Below are positions 12,050-24,084 of a stretch of 64,000 nucleotides of DNA, piece by piece. The notes beneath the pieces are model-generated. The model was given only the letters and a program-made list of their open reading frames with translations, was not told where the DNA came from and made no database searches. The stretch is taken from NCBI GenBank assembly GCA_013420905.1, contig JAAXNY010000006.1:3782001-3846000 (forward strand), read 5' to 3'. The stretch is from Collybia mongolica. Its lineage: Eukaryota; Basidiomycota; Agaricomycetes; Agaricales; Clitocybaceae. Each line of letters starts with the position of its first letter. Position 1 is the stretch's first letter. The position numbers were made by a program, and so were the translations under genes.

Positions 12050-13381
12050 GCTGAGGTTGCGATCCGGATAAAGAAGGGCCTAAGTAGGCAACTTCCGTAT
12101 GATGCCGCTTTAAAGGAAAGGCTTCGGTGAGAGAAGCATCCTTGTGTATCTTGGGATGTCTGGAATAACCAGGCACCGTAGCCGTAACTGTGAAAGTTGA
12201 TCAATCCTGGAATGTCAAGGACATGATGTGCACTGCATGTGCACCATCGCCGCGGGAAATAATACATTTCAGTATCTCACCTTGGATTGAGTGGTATGTC
12301 AAGTGTGCATATGGTATCATTTTGTGGGGGGAATTCGAAGCACACTTCCTTGGTTTTTCCGGCCGGGTATTATAGCGCATTTGAAAGTGCTTTATGTGGC
12401 CAAGGACAATGATGTTAGGGTTTACTTAGCGAATTGTTGTTGCCTGATCGCAAATAAGCGCCGATCGCTTGATCGTCCTGAGATTGAAAATCGCACGCCT
12501 ATGTACATACGTAGTTGACGAGCACAAACGCAGCAAAAAAGGTAGGCAGAAGACAACAATAGGCAGAGAAAGTGCGATCTAATGTGCCATGCCAAATTTC
12601 TCTTACCTTTGTGATGTACGAACCTGACAGGAAAGAGAGGAGCTTACACGCCATCGTGTGCCGCGGGAACACAATTTAGGAGTTCTGACCGATGTTTAGC
12701 TGGATGATCATATGCACTGGAGTTCTCATCGCTCTCTAAAAGAAACCCGGATTTATTCTTCACTCGTTTTAGGGTAAAAGCTCGATCATGCAGTCATAGG
12801 TGACGCTCAACAACAATAATAAGTCAGAAATGTCAACTTTAGTCAAAAAGGTGCAATTTTTGGCTAACTTTAAGCTGATTTCATGCATCTTTTCCCCGAC
12901 TATGTCGAAATCTCGGACTAGGAACCAACTAAACCCAACTAAGCATGACTTTTTTTTAAAACTGAGGATGACGATGCAAGCTGTTGAAAAGGCGCTAAAG
13001 CACCACAGGCCAATGAGAAATAGGTCATGATGTAAACCACGACCATCGGGAAGCGTAAGGCAAGCCGGAGTGGTAGATTAATCAAGATTATTAAAATTCC
13101 ACGCCGGGGGGGTTGCATGGTGGGATAGATGACTCAAGAGAGCCAGCCGATATGTTGAGGTGGTAGTGGGCGTAGGCTACGGGAGGGTCGATGAAAATTC
13201 GCAAACCGTAGCAATTTGGGGGAAAATGAATGATCGGCACGGACGAGAGAGTTGGAAGGAAGAGTTCTAGTTATAAAATTCATGCAACAAGAAGCTGTTC
13301 GTTGAGTGGGACAGCCCGGCGATTTGAAATTTGTCACCTACAACTGGTGAGAATATGTTGTTATGTGCGATGTATAGTCAG
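12050..13381. other. Intergenic region, no supported gene
   Basis: 1.33 kb upstream of the sphingomyelinase gene. It holds only short overlapping frames on both strands and A/T-rich stretches. A run of G around 13105 and short T runs are the only visible structure. The part next to 12049 should contain the promoter of the sphingomyelinase gene. Confidence 0.45.
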
Positions 13382-13585
13382 TCAATGTTGACTGTTTGAA
13401 TCAATGTCATTCGTCGTGTTCCCTTCTCCCTCCTTTGTAGCTGTGCTTGGGTGATTGTTCTCGTCTGCTGTCTGTTTTGACTCTTTCCAAAGCCGTAACG
13501 TATAATCATACAGCGATTGAGAATATGTAGTGAATGGGTCGGACGGATGTTTGATGGTCTGGGTGGTGGAGGGATGCGAATCCAT
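13382..13585 (-). CDS. Small acidic unknown protein, 67 aa
   Basis: One open exon. The frame runs further upstream, but the ATG at 13585 is preferred because translation from it looks protein-like (MDSHPSTTQTIKHPSDPF, then YSQSLYDYTLRLWKES), while the upstream part reads like untranslated sequence. The centre, about residues 18-40, could form an amphipathic helix with aromatic residues; the tail is polar (N, T, S, D, E). No domain is recognised. It may be one of the many small conserved Agaricomycete proteins, but I cannot show this without a search. Confidence 0.45.
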   Translation of the reverse strand: MDSHPSTTQTIKHPSDPFTTYSQSLYDYTLRLWKESKQTADENNHPSTATKEGEGNTTNDIDSNSQH

Positions 13586-14010
13586 TGTTAACTTGAAAAA
13601 GGAGAGCAAATAGCAGGGGGAAAAGCTGTGACTGCGACGTGGGCGCGAATAAAAAAAGAAGTTGAATATATACTTTCCGGGGTTGAAATTGGTCCGGATC
13701 ACAAATGCCGTCCAAGGCCCCAGGCCGAATTTGCTCTGGCTGGCTCGGCTTGATCGGTGTTCAAATGAAATTAGAAGTAGACTTTGGATGGAACAACAGT
13801 AGTGCCCACTTTTTGCCACAAAGAAAGCCTATAGCCCCTCACAGGGAATGCAGGCTGTATCCAGGGTGTCAGCATTGAAACCCCCTGCATCCCTTGATCA
13901 CCATCATAGCCGCATGGGTTGAGGGACAACCGCAGGCTGCCGACTGGTCTCGGAAATCACCTGTAGAGATACAATCTCACCTTGGATAATACCGGGTCGT
14001 GATCGAATAA

Positions 14011-14308
14011 TTATTTTTCTGAGCGGAACTTGTTTACGGGGGCCTGGGAGTTGGGTTAGTGGGTGGAGAGAGGGGTAAACAAGCGAGAACATTACAAAAA
14101 TACTACCGTTAGCGAGGTGAAGATGAGGAAAGAAGCAAAGCCAAACAGTGACGTCAGAGATGTATTTAGGCGATCTGCGTTTTTGAGTGTGTCTTGTTGC
14201 GTCGTCATCAGCTCGGCTGTCTTTCGTGTGACGACACTTTCTAAAATAAAATAAAAAATACAACACCAAGCCAGTACGTATCTCAATCACAGGTACATAC
14301 AACTTCAT
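14011..14308 (-). CDS. Possible small single-pass membrane protein, 65 aa
   Basis: Three short exons (14308-14278, 14240-14107, 14043-14011) total 198 nt. The second exon reads RKTAELMTTQQDTLKNADRL, then NTSLTSLFGFASFLIFTSLT, a hydrophobic stretch long enough to cross or enter a membrane. The last exon adds APVNKFRSEK and a stop. The second intron (14106-14044) is convincing: GTAGTA donor, branch site CACTAAC and CAG acceptor. The first exon is less sure. The gene lies only about 100 bp downstream of the end of the channel gene, on the same strand, so overlap with that gene's 3' untranslated region is likely. No family is recognised. Confidence 0.4.
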
Positions 14309-14411
14309 GTCTGTTCTATCTTCATTATACAAGTCCGCAAAAAAATATCATAAGAACATCGTCCACCCTGAAAAGATCAAGAAATAAAGAATAAAGAAAA
14401 GAGATCTAGAT

Positions 14412-17400
14412 CTATCTCGAAGTGCGTCCACGAGATGACGAAGATCTTCTAGTCACGACTTCTTCCCTTGCTCGAACGTCAAGGGTAACTTGAAGGTCGT
14501 GGTACTTTTGCAAGTCAACTGCCTCTGATCGAGCCACACCCGCCGAATCATTTGGCAACCAGATTATTGGTGGTGGCGCGATCAGTTCTGGAGCGTACAA
14601 AATACCTGCCATCTCCTCAGCGTGATCAGTGAAAGGGAGTGGTGGGAGATGGGGTGGAGCATCTGGGTGTGTTCGTGCCGCCCGTTCGGTGGCTGTTAAG
14701 TCATCCAGTGTTTCGGTTTCTGTGAAAGAATTATGAGCCCAAGCGTCCACAGTCAGATAAATGAGGGGGGCCTACGTAAGGGTACAGGACCACGGTACGT
14801 GTTCGTGGATGGCATAACTGCTAACGTCAGACTCATCATTTCCAATACAGATGCCATTGAGCCTCGTGTCCGTTGGCCCTGCCCGCTGCTGCCGTAACTG
14901 GTGCTCTCGTCGTCGACTGTGCGGCGGCTTGTTGCCTTAGCAGTTGCCTCGAAAGTGTCCAAAGAGTCTTGAGTGATAGAACCCAAAGACTTCCGCCCAG
15001 GCAGCCTTGTTTTCCAACTGGTGTATGTCTCGATAAAAACGATGACGGCGACACCTGCACCAACAAGAATGCCCCCTTCTATCCAAAAGGTTCGACTAAG
15101 GAAAATCAACCCTAGCAGAATAGGTTGCAAGGAGACCAGAGTGCCAAAGCGTTTGACAAGCCATATCTGAAGTAGACCACCAGTCTGTGAATGAGTTCTT
15201 CCGTATACGTATCCAATGAGGTAACGGTGAGCTGAAACTCATGTCAGCCCCGTTGGAAATAAGAGCGGCGTTAAAACCTACCGATTAACGTGAGGAAAAG
15301 CAAGATAGTGACAGCGGGTCCAATGAGGGGGAAGATCAGGGAAAACGTAGAAGCAAATACAATAGCTAAAATGCAGGCAGCAGTCGCAAAAGAGGGGTTA
15401 TACGTCCGGGCATATACAGCTGTACTCGGGTCAAGCTCAATCTTTTCTTTTCTTTTTTTTCAAGGAATACGACTGCTCACCTCGGAACCTCTGTCGGGGT
15501 GTCACGGCCTGGCGCTCATTACGAATGACACGCCAAAATCGGAATGGTTGAAGTAGAAGAAGAGCCGGGAATATAATAGCGACACTGATAACGATTGACA
15601 GAGCCAAAATGCTCATGTAAATAGAACCGTCTGCAACGGACTGTGATACCTTGGTATTAAACGTGAATGCACGTAGAGAAAATAGAAGTGCGCCGATAGC
15701 AGTGATCCAAATAACGGCGGCTGAGGTCAGAATAAAGAAAGTTGTCTTGAAAACCTGAAGTTGGCCTCCGGAAATCGACACGGAACCATGAACGTTTGCC
15801 ACCCCTGCTAGCTGGTGAGTCCAAGACTTGGTGGGAGAAAGAGCTTGACTTACAGTTGACAAGGATTATTGCAACTGAAATGAAAAGAGTGGAAGCCACA
15901 GCAGGGGCTAGAACGGTAGAAATTCCGGTAGCTAAGGGGTTAGCGTCGAGAAGTGGTTCTAAAAATGGGAAATAGTGGGCTACATCGGGTGCAGTGGCTA
16001 AAGCTAAGCCAGAAGCAGCAGTTACTAGAAATATGTCGGTCAGAAATCTTGTGAAACGACAAAGTAGACCACACGCACAGCCAGCAGCAAGAAAAAGAAT
16101 AACTACTGTCACAATGGCCCACAAAACAATAGAATCTAGCAACCCTCTTTCATTTTGAAGGACATCCCATCGAATGTCCTCCTTCGCTCGTCCTTCGATA
16201 GGTTGTATCCCGGGAATGAATCGAAGACCTCTGCCGACCATTAGCCATCCTTTGATCCTGGCACCATCCGCGATGTCATTGTAACTTTCGCCTTGTGCAT
16301 CTGCAATCTCTGCATTAATGGCCTTCAACTTCGAGCGCCATTGGGTGATGTCGGCATAGACATGTCCGAGGTCGTCAAAGTTGAGTCCATCTTGCGGGCG
16401 AACAAACGGCTGTGAGGGCTGTAAACGCAGATGTGGAGGAGGAATCGTTTCCGGTCGGGCGTTTCCTTCCCTTCGGAGAGGGAAAGTCTCTCGACGGCCT
16501 GTAGGGACAGGCTCCTTTCTCGGCCTTCGCATAAACGATGACGGACCAGCAGGAGGGGGACCGTTAAAGTCGCTGTCGAAGTCCATAGGAGCATCCTTAG
16601 TCAAGTCAACCCACTCATCGTCGAGGACATTGCCTTCCTGAATGTGTCGCATTCCATTTTCGTCAACCTCAGTTACGTCCGAGGATTCAATCCCGTAGTT
16701 TGGCCCGAAGCGCCGGGGATCTGGGATCGTGGTTGAGAATGCTACACTGTTGATGCCGGATCCTGGCCCTAGCTGGCCAGATTTTTCAACAATAACTTGG
16801 CTCCCCAAGGGCAAGCGCCCATATGCCACAGAATTGCGGTTGACTTCAAGGAAACGACTGCCGACGACACGAGAGCTGATGCTTTCACTTAAGCTAGGTT
16901 GTTGATCGATGCCAGAGTCGGCGAATTTTCCCCCACTAACACCTTGCACTGAGCGAAGTTTGTAGTATTGGGAAGGTGCGACGAAAGACGTTGGAGCTAA
17001 AGAGGATGCCGCAAAGGCCGGATTCAGTGCGCGTCTTCGCCCTCGCTACATATTCGTTAGATTTTTGATTCCTTTGATTAAGGCCACTCGAACATACCCG
17101 AGTACCTGGGCCAAGGGGAAGGGGGCGGCTGATGTACGGGCGGTTGGGATCTTCAGGAGGGGGAGGTTCATAGTCAGCGATAGAGGGGTCAGGCGTCGTT
17201 ATGCGGAAGGATCCAATGTATCGTGTCTCAGCAATTTCAAGGTTTTCTAGGATCTCATCTCGTTCATCAATGAGAAGTGCTAGAGCTTGTGTGTCGCTAA
17301 CTATAGTGAGTAGAATTTTCAAGATGAAAAAAGAGATAAATTACCCAATGGAAAACAAGCTCTGAATATCAATTTCCAAGTTAGCATTTTCGCTATGATT

Positions 17401-18853
17401 CAGAGGTTGGCGTTCTTCAGCTCTTCTGGTTCGCCGATCGCCGTTTCTAAGCCGAGCACCATTCTGTCTCCCCTCCTGAGAATCCATGGACAAACTCAGC
17501 CCAATCTTAAGTATATAGTCCTTCAAGCGTTTCTCCCCCCAGCCGACAAATCCTGGCGCATCATTTGCACTCAACCATCCCAGTTCCTTCCCTTCACAAC
17601 GTACATTCACAAAGGATTTTCGATAAGCAACTAATTTATTAAACTCCTTTATGATCTTCCACAATGCTGGTAAGACACTTAGCGCAAGTGTCAGTGCCGT
17701 CAAAACGATGACCCTCACACGGGCGTGCTGAGGATCTTGTGTGTCCGTTGGCTCTGCTCGGCCTTGTAGCTTCACCAAGTTAGACGTGGAGATGCTCCCA
17801 TCATCGAACAGTCGTAGTAGGCGCATGAGGCTGAGATCTTGAAGAGTAGAATATGTGCCTCCATAAATGGTGGGTGGGCTTGTCTGAGTGATACAAGGTG
17901 TTTGGACAAGATAGAGAGGGAGTGCGCCAACAAGGCCTAGTATTGACCAACCTAGAGCAATAAGGAAGCTGATCCAAAGAGCTCGTTGGCTGAGTTCTTC
18001 GTCGGAAGGAAAGAGCTTAGCGTCCCCGGAGGTTGAACGACCTGCATTCGACACATCGGAAGGGATGGGTGGTACCAAGGGGACATGGGGAAAGAGGAAT
18101 GCAAAGAATGAAGAGCTCAAAGGTTTGGGACGAAGGCTGAGCCTAGATGAGTTGTAGTTTAAGCGAAGGGTGGTCCCAGACTCACTCTTGCTGAACAAAC
18201 CATTCCCTTAAGCCATAAATTTGCCGGAAACGCGGCCGCAAGCTCGCGAATATAAGCTATACTCCAGAATGAATGATCCACCAAAACATGAGTGTTAGTA
18301 GGGGACATACCCATAGCATGATACCTATTGCACTGGGTAGGATCACAGATGCCAGTAATCCTTCTGTTGAAGCGTCCAGTCCGTCACCAATACAAACAGA
18401 TTGTGAATTGATCGATCTTTCATTGGTGGTAGTCTGAGTAGTAAAGACAGCCGAAATGGTCGAAGATGGTAAGGACGGGATTGTATTGGAGCTGAATATT
18501 TCTGTTACAACAGATTCGGAGAATGATGTGAACGTTGTAGTGGGTTGCGTGATAATGGCGACCGGAAATGAGGTGGTGAAGAATGTAAAGCCGTGACCGT
18601 TGATTTCACTCGATCCTGAAGGGTCTGAGGGAAAGGTGCTCGAGGAAGCGTCTGGACTGGCGCTGAAGGAGGGGATATTAGGGGGTAGAGGTATCGGATT
18701 TGAGGATGGACCGTCAGTGGGTATAGATGGGGATGATCCTGGTGTATTTGAAGGAGTCCACCATTGGTTAGTGATATCGTGAGGCCGTCTTGGTCGTATT
18801 GGCATGAGTTGAGTGGCCTGCGGGGCAATCGTAAAGCTATTCGTAGCCGTCAT
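14412..18853 (-). CDS. CSC1/OSCA/TMEM63-type (DUF221) calcium-permeable channel
   Basis: A large multi-exon membrane protein. The N-terminus (exon 18853-18311) is a Ser/Thr/Pro-rich outside segment followed by a membrane helix (ASVILPSAIGIMLW) that continues across a 54-nt intron into LIFASLRPRFRQIYGLREWF, the family's characteristic start. Next come PHVPLVPPIPSDVS, a helix with WISFLIALGWSILGLVGALP, a long cytosolic part with EGKELGWLSANDAPGF, DEILENLEIAETRYIGS and FDDLGHVYADITQWRSK, and GRAKEDIRWDVLQNERG, which precedes the channel core as in OSCA proteins. Helices follow at about 16100, 15900, 15700, 15550, 15350 and 15080. The C-terminal part has YAPELIAPPPIIWLPNDSAG, typical of fungal members. 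The family forms stretch- or osmolarity-gated cation channels in the plasma membrane. A longer frame upstream of 18853 (to 18991) lacks features that would support it. Confidence 0.88.
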
Positions 18854-19346
18854 AAAAGCCCTGGACGGGCTGGGTATAGAGCGCCGTATTTGTACGGAGC
18901 GGTGGGTGAATGGGAGTTTCAAGTCGCGAGGCGAGCTTCGCAGGACCACAAACTTTTGAACCAATGAACGCACACACGCCCAATATGGCAACTCGGTGTT
19001 ATAGTTTAATGATCGGGTGGCACGTTAACGGCAAAAAAGTAACTCTTGGAAGACTGAAGGGGACAAGTCAAGAGAGTCTCGATGGTTGGGAAAAGAGAGA
19101 GAAAAATATTGGAGTAACGCTGCGTATAATCTATGACCACTATCGTTGTTCCAATATTCACGCGTCTCCCGGGAAACAAACTCCCGCTTTGGGACAAATG
19201 CCATGTGTCGTTGCAAAGTACGTAAGGGCAAGAACGAACAAGGACCTTGGTAATAAGTCTGGTACTGTCGTAAGTGGTCCCCATACGGGATGGACATAGA
19301 ATCATATATATGTATGTGTCAAGTGCGAGCTAATGACACACAGATT
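18854..19346. other. Intergenic region upstream of the channel gene
   Basis: 493 bp. Frames of 90-129 codons overlap here on both strands but show no motif and disagree with each other; none is supported. It probably holds the promoter of the channel gene. Confidence 0.4.
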
Positions 19347-19562
19347 TTAATTGGGAGAATGCAGTTTTACGTCGCCATTCTTCTCAATTATCAATCGTCT
19401 GTGACCAGCTAACCATGGTGGTGATGGCTCGTCAAGGACAACTTCCCCTCCATTCTGACGTTTGTGCCCAGTGAAAACCTTTGGTAAAGACCGATGGTTT
19501 CTGGCTTGCGAAGTTGGGTCATCCTCAGCCAGGACTTTCTGTTTGCTTGGGATGCAGCCCAT
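19347..19562 (-). CDS. Small protein with MGC start, possibly lipid-anchored, 71 aa
   Basis: Single exon starting MGCIPSKQKVLAEDD. Gly2-Cys3 with Ser6 and Lys7 fits the pattern for N-myristoylation plus palmitoylation, as in many signalling proteins and small membrane adaptors. The rest is polar (VFTGHKRQNGGEVV, WLAGHRRLIIEKNGD) without a known domain. The frame continues upstream of this ATG to 19760 but that part has no protein character. It is divergent from SLY1, 394 bp away. Function unknown. Confidence 0.45.
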   Translation of the reverse strand: MGCIPSKQKVLAEDDPTSQARNHRSLPKVFTGHKRQNGGEVVLDEPSPPWLAGHRRLIIEKNGDVKLHSPN

Positions 19563-19956
19563 CTTGAGCTTTGAACAACTCACTAGACCGTGGTGGCGAC
19601 GATGAGTAAAGTAGTTTAGTGCTAACAAGTGAACTATCTGTAACTTACCGCTCAAGAAGTTGGGGGAGTTGAACAAAACATAGTCAAGACTCCCATGTCT
19701 TAAGAAGTCTGAAAGTCGAGCCTGGCCTTGACCTGAGGGTTGTATCACTGATCGTTGCAAATATAGCCATCATCATCAACGGAGGTCGCAACAGGCGCAC
19801 CAGATTTTGTTTCGGCTGCCCGGTCAGGGCAGAGCTCGGATGCAGCCATGCCACGTGCGTATTTTTGGAGGAACGTGTCCTCGAATCCTCAGGCCTCAAT
19901 TGCGACGTGCCGACGTCAACTTTCATACCTGACTTGTCCTGAGACGTATCTGTGCC

Positions 19957-22497
19957 ATGGCAAGCACATTAAAGCAGGTCAGCACTAGTGAGAAACCGTA
20001 AATTTAGGAAGCTCAATGGCGTTTTAGGCCATAAAGACGCCGTCGACGCTGCAGCAAGCGCAGACTGCTGCATTATTAGCTTTGCTTAATTTGAATAACC
20101 CAGTGGATGCACCTGCTAACATTACTGGTTCGAGGGCTCAAGGCTCAGGCTTCAAAACACCACCACCAGCTGGTCCTCCTGTGTGGAAGATACTCGTCTT
20201 GGACCAACAGACGAAGGACGTCTTGGCGACAGTTCTACGTGTACAAGACTTACGAGATGTAGGTGTAACTCTACACGTGTAAGTATCGTTTGTGTCGCAC
20301 ACTCTGATCTGGAAGTTTTAACTCAACTGTCAGACAATTGCATTCTCTACGACCTCCATTGCCAGATGTCCCAGCAGTATACTTCGTTTCTCCTACATTG
20401 GCAAATATCCGAAGGATAGCGGAAGATCTCCAAAAGTCTCTGTATGAGTCCTTCCATCTCAATTTTGTCGAACCGCTACCCCGGGCACTGCTGGAAGAAT
20501 TGGCAGGATCCGTTGCACAAGATGGTACAGGGGAGTTGGTAGAACAGGTTCGTCTATGGCTAACTTCTTCAGGCTTTCTCTATCCTCATGTAATTTTCGA
20601 GGCAGGTTCTTGACCAATATTTGTCTTTTATTGCACCCTCTCCATCTCTGTTCTCCTTGCTGCCACCCCCTCCACCAGCCCCTTCGTCATCGTCACCCTC
20701 TGCTCAGCCAGAATCAACGATTCCACACTCCACTTATACTATCCTCAATTCTCCTTCCTCATCCGAACAACAAATAGAAGAAGAGGTTGAACGTGTTGCC
20801 AATGGTCTTTTTAGTGCCGTCGCTACCATGGGTACGTTGCCAATTTGGTCATCAGGTCGTTTTGTCTAGAATAATGTCTCAGGACACGTCCCATTTATTC
20901 GGGCACCCCGAGGGAATGCTGCAGAAATGATTGCCAAAAAGCTGGAGACGAAAATTCGCGATGCAATTCTAACATCATCACGCTCGCATGGAGCTTCATC
21001 CTCTTCTCTATTTTCGCAAGATGTCACAGGGCTCTCAAACCTTCAACGCCCTCGTAGGATCGGATTACCTTTAACATTTTCGGCTTTACTGACGCGTTGA
21101 CAGTGCTCCTGATTCTTGATCGCAATGTGGACCTCGTTTCGGTATTATCGCATGGGTGGACTTATCAAGCTCTTGTATCGGACTGTCTAGAAATCAAATT
21201 GAACCGAGTAGTTGTTGCCCAACAACAACAGCCTAAACGTTCATATGATCTCGACTCCAAAGATTTCTTCTGGGCACGAAATGCTGCCAACCCTTTCCCT
21301 CAAGTTGCGGAGGAAATCGACGTAGAACTTAATAAATACAAGCAAGATGCGGCTGAGATAACGCGGAGCACGGGTGTCAGTGATGTAAATGATATATCAC
21401 AACTGTGAGTTTATCCTACATTCAATCGACTGGTTTGCGCTGGTCGTCATACATCTTCCAGAGACCTCTCGACGAACGCTGCACACTTAAAAACTGCCAT
21501 AACTCAGCTGCCAGAATTGACTGCAAGAAAAGCTACTCTTGATACTCATATGAACATCGCAACTGCCCTCCTGGAACAGATTAAGAAAAGGGGACTTGAT
21601 GAACTCTTCAGTACTGAGGAAGCCATCAACAAGCAGGTATTTTGCTGCTTTCCACACGACAAAATTCCATGTTTACACATACCCAGACAGTTGCCTCTAT
21701 CCTAGAAACTCTCCGTGCACCACGGCCTGACGGCAACTTTACTGCGCTTGATAAACTTCGCCTCGTCCTCGTCTTCTACCTTTCCTCGTCAGACAACGCC
21801 ATTACCAAAGAAGATATCAACGAATTGGAAAAGGAACTTAAGGCCGCTGGTGCGGATGTAGCTGCTTTCGATTACGTCAGGCGGGCAAGGGAAATCTCAA
21901 GGATGACCACGTCGGGTAGTGCCGCGGGCACCGGAAGCGCAACGCCCAACTTAGGCAGCGTCGCTGGGCAAGGAGGAGAGCTATTCAAGGGGTTCAGCGC
22001 GTTGGGCAACAGGGTGCGTGGCAAGCCTCCTTTTTTCATTTCACACGGCTGATATGATCATTCTTCTCTAGCTTACAGACCGATTAAAAGAAGGTGGTCT
22101 TGAAAACTTGATTTCAGGCGTCAAAAACTTCTTACCTACAAACAAACTCCTCCCTGTCACTCGGCTAACGGAGGCCCTCATGGACTCCTCAGTAGCCTCC
22201 AACCAATCTCTGCAAGAGACAGATGATTATGTCTTCCTCGATCCTCGTGCACCAAGGCACGCGAATGTAGGCCTTCCTGGAGGAGCCGGAGGCAGTGGTG
22301 TTACTCGGGGCAAAAGAATGGCCTTTGGAGATGGAATGGTATTCATCGTTGGTGGTGCTGGATATGTTGAGTACGGCAATTTGGAAGAGTGGGCAGGTCG
22401 AACGGGGAAGAGAATAACATACGGCGGGACGGACATCATCGATCCTGGAGGGTTTGTTACGATTTTGGAAGGGCTGGGAAAGTCTGGAGCAAACTGA
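19957..22497 (+). CDS. SLY1: SLY1, Sec1/Munc18 protein for ER-Golgi fusion
   Basis: Exon 1 is a 21-nt coding microexon (19957-19977, MASTLKQ), joined over a 50-nt intron to 20028, which starts [20 protein letters not shown]. The family features follow in order: [45 protein letters not shown], a Pro/Ser loop ([15 protein letters not shown]), [20 protein letters not shown] (domain 2 signature), [27 protein letters not shown], the helical hairpin region [20 protein letters not shown], then [20 protein letters not shown], and the C-terminal [20 protein letters not shown]. Start and end agree with Sly1 proteins. Sly1 binds the syntaxin Sed5/Ufe1 N-terminal peptide and helps assemble SNAREs for traffic between ER and Golgi. 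Confidence 0.93.
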
Positions 22498-22619
22498 TGT
22501 ATTGAAAAGGCCTGCACGACGAGCAAATGTTCTTATTTGATAATTTCTAAGCTACAAAGATTATATTGGATACAGGTAGCGAGCAAGTTGAGTTCCAAAG
22601 CCGCAGTGAGACCAGAGAT

Positions 22620-23924
22620 TTATTTTTTTCTCTGTTGCATGGAAAGGATTTGGACAATGCGAATACTATACAGGTTGAGAATTACTACAGGAGGAAAGAA
22701 GGGAATATTACTCACAAGATATTGACCATGTCTAGTTGCAAACTGATAGCTTCATTCATAGGATCCGATTTCTTGATACCTTGTTCCACCAGACGGGCAT
22801 TGTGCAAGATCTTTTGGGTACTAGACAATGGGAGTCAGATCATAGATGTCTAGGGAAGAAGAAAATATATACTCGTATAATACGAAACCACCAAAGACAG
22901 CTAAACCGCCATAGAGAGAGATAGCCTCGGTGAATGCAAGGCCTCTCAGTCCAAGTGGGAGAGCCATAGGCGCAAGAGAGCTCAATGCCACAACGGTGAC
23001 ACCTGCGAGAAGAGGGCCACCCAGATTGAGATATTTATCATTCCTAAGTGGTATGAGTACGTACTGCGATGACGAATGATAGAAAGCTCACTCACGTAGC
23101 AGTCGCGCCTACATACGAAATGGCACCAACCACACCACATGTATAAAGGGCAGCTCGGGAAAGGATAGCGGGGTTGAGGAAGAACAATGGGCTGAGCGTG
23201 GCTGCTTGACATGCGTTAAAAGCCTGTAAGGAATCAAGATTAACAATAAAGTTGCATTTCGAAGAACCTACACACTTACTAGCCAGAACAAATGTTTTTG
23301 GACTGTTTTCTCTGGAGGAGTATAGAATACACCCATCATGGAACCGATACCCCCAACGAGACTGACACCAAGGACAACCCCTAATGTACGGAAATGTAAG
23401 ATGCATGTGCAAGGTGAATGTGATAACTAACGCACATGGATTCGCAGACATTACTTTGAACGCAAACCCGGATTTGAACATCGAGCGAGCGACCAGAGCG
23501 GTAAGGGCGAGGCCAGCACCAGTATACTGGAAACTGTCATGCAAATATGACTTCTCTGCCACGGAAAGTGAATCCCGTGTCTCTCTATTCAAGATGACCT
23601 GTGTGACGACAACGACACCTACAACACCAGCCTATGGGAAACATTCAGCAGGATATTAAATATGTATAACGAGAGACATACAGCCGTCACCCCCACCCTC
23701 TGCCATGAAATAGGTTCACTCTGTTGTATAACCGGCCTCTCCGTCATCAGTGAACGCGAGAATGGTCTTGACCACGTGTTTGGACGTAGTTTTGTCAAGA
23801 CGGATCCATTTGGTCGGATACTACTAAAGTGTCGGACAGTAGCAGATAGTACTGGCTGCGCCGTGCGACGTGATAGATTAATAGAAATGAAGGGACGAAG
23901 GGAAGAGGGACTGGCGCGAAACAT
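22620..23924 (-). CDS. GHITM/MICS1-like mitochondrial Bax-inhibitor-1 family protein
   Basis: The ATG at 23924 gives a mitochondrial presequence rich in Arg and Ser with no acid residue (MFRASPSSLRPFISINLSRR). Then come AGVVGVVVVTQVI, RETRDSLSVAEKSYLHDSFQ, TGAGLALTALVARSMFKSGF, VSLVGGIGSMMGVFYTPP, FNACQAATLSPLFFLNPA, ISYVGATATND and FTEAISLYGGLAVFGGFVLY, so about seven membrane helices. The family motif YDTQKI is formed across an intron (YDTQKILHNARLVEQGI). The last exon, after a 50-nt intron, ends FIRIVQILSMQQRKK (stop 22620-22622), a basic tail as in mitochondrial members. GHITM (TMBIM5) sits in the inner membrane and affects cristae and ion exchange; the same place is inferred here. The gene converges on SLY1 with 122 bp between stops. 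Confidence 0.88.
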
Positions 23925-24084
23925 TTTGATTGAGGAACTGAAATCTCGGACGTCAAGCTTCAAGATTTATACATACCTGCCGGCGATGCGTCATTCTTCG
24001 GCAAATCTTGACATCAGATCACCCGGTTTTTACCGGTTCTAGTAGCGAAGCTCATCGCCAAATTTGGAAACCACACAGATACTC

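Noticed and set aside
13904..14332. 142-codon - frame
   Set aside because: It reads through introns of the small spliced gene at 14011-14308; the spliced version has better splice sites and protein character.
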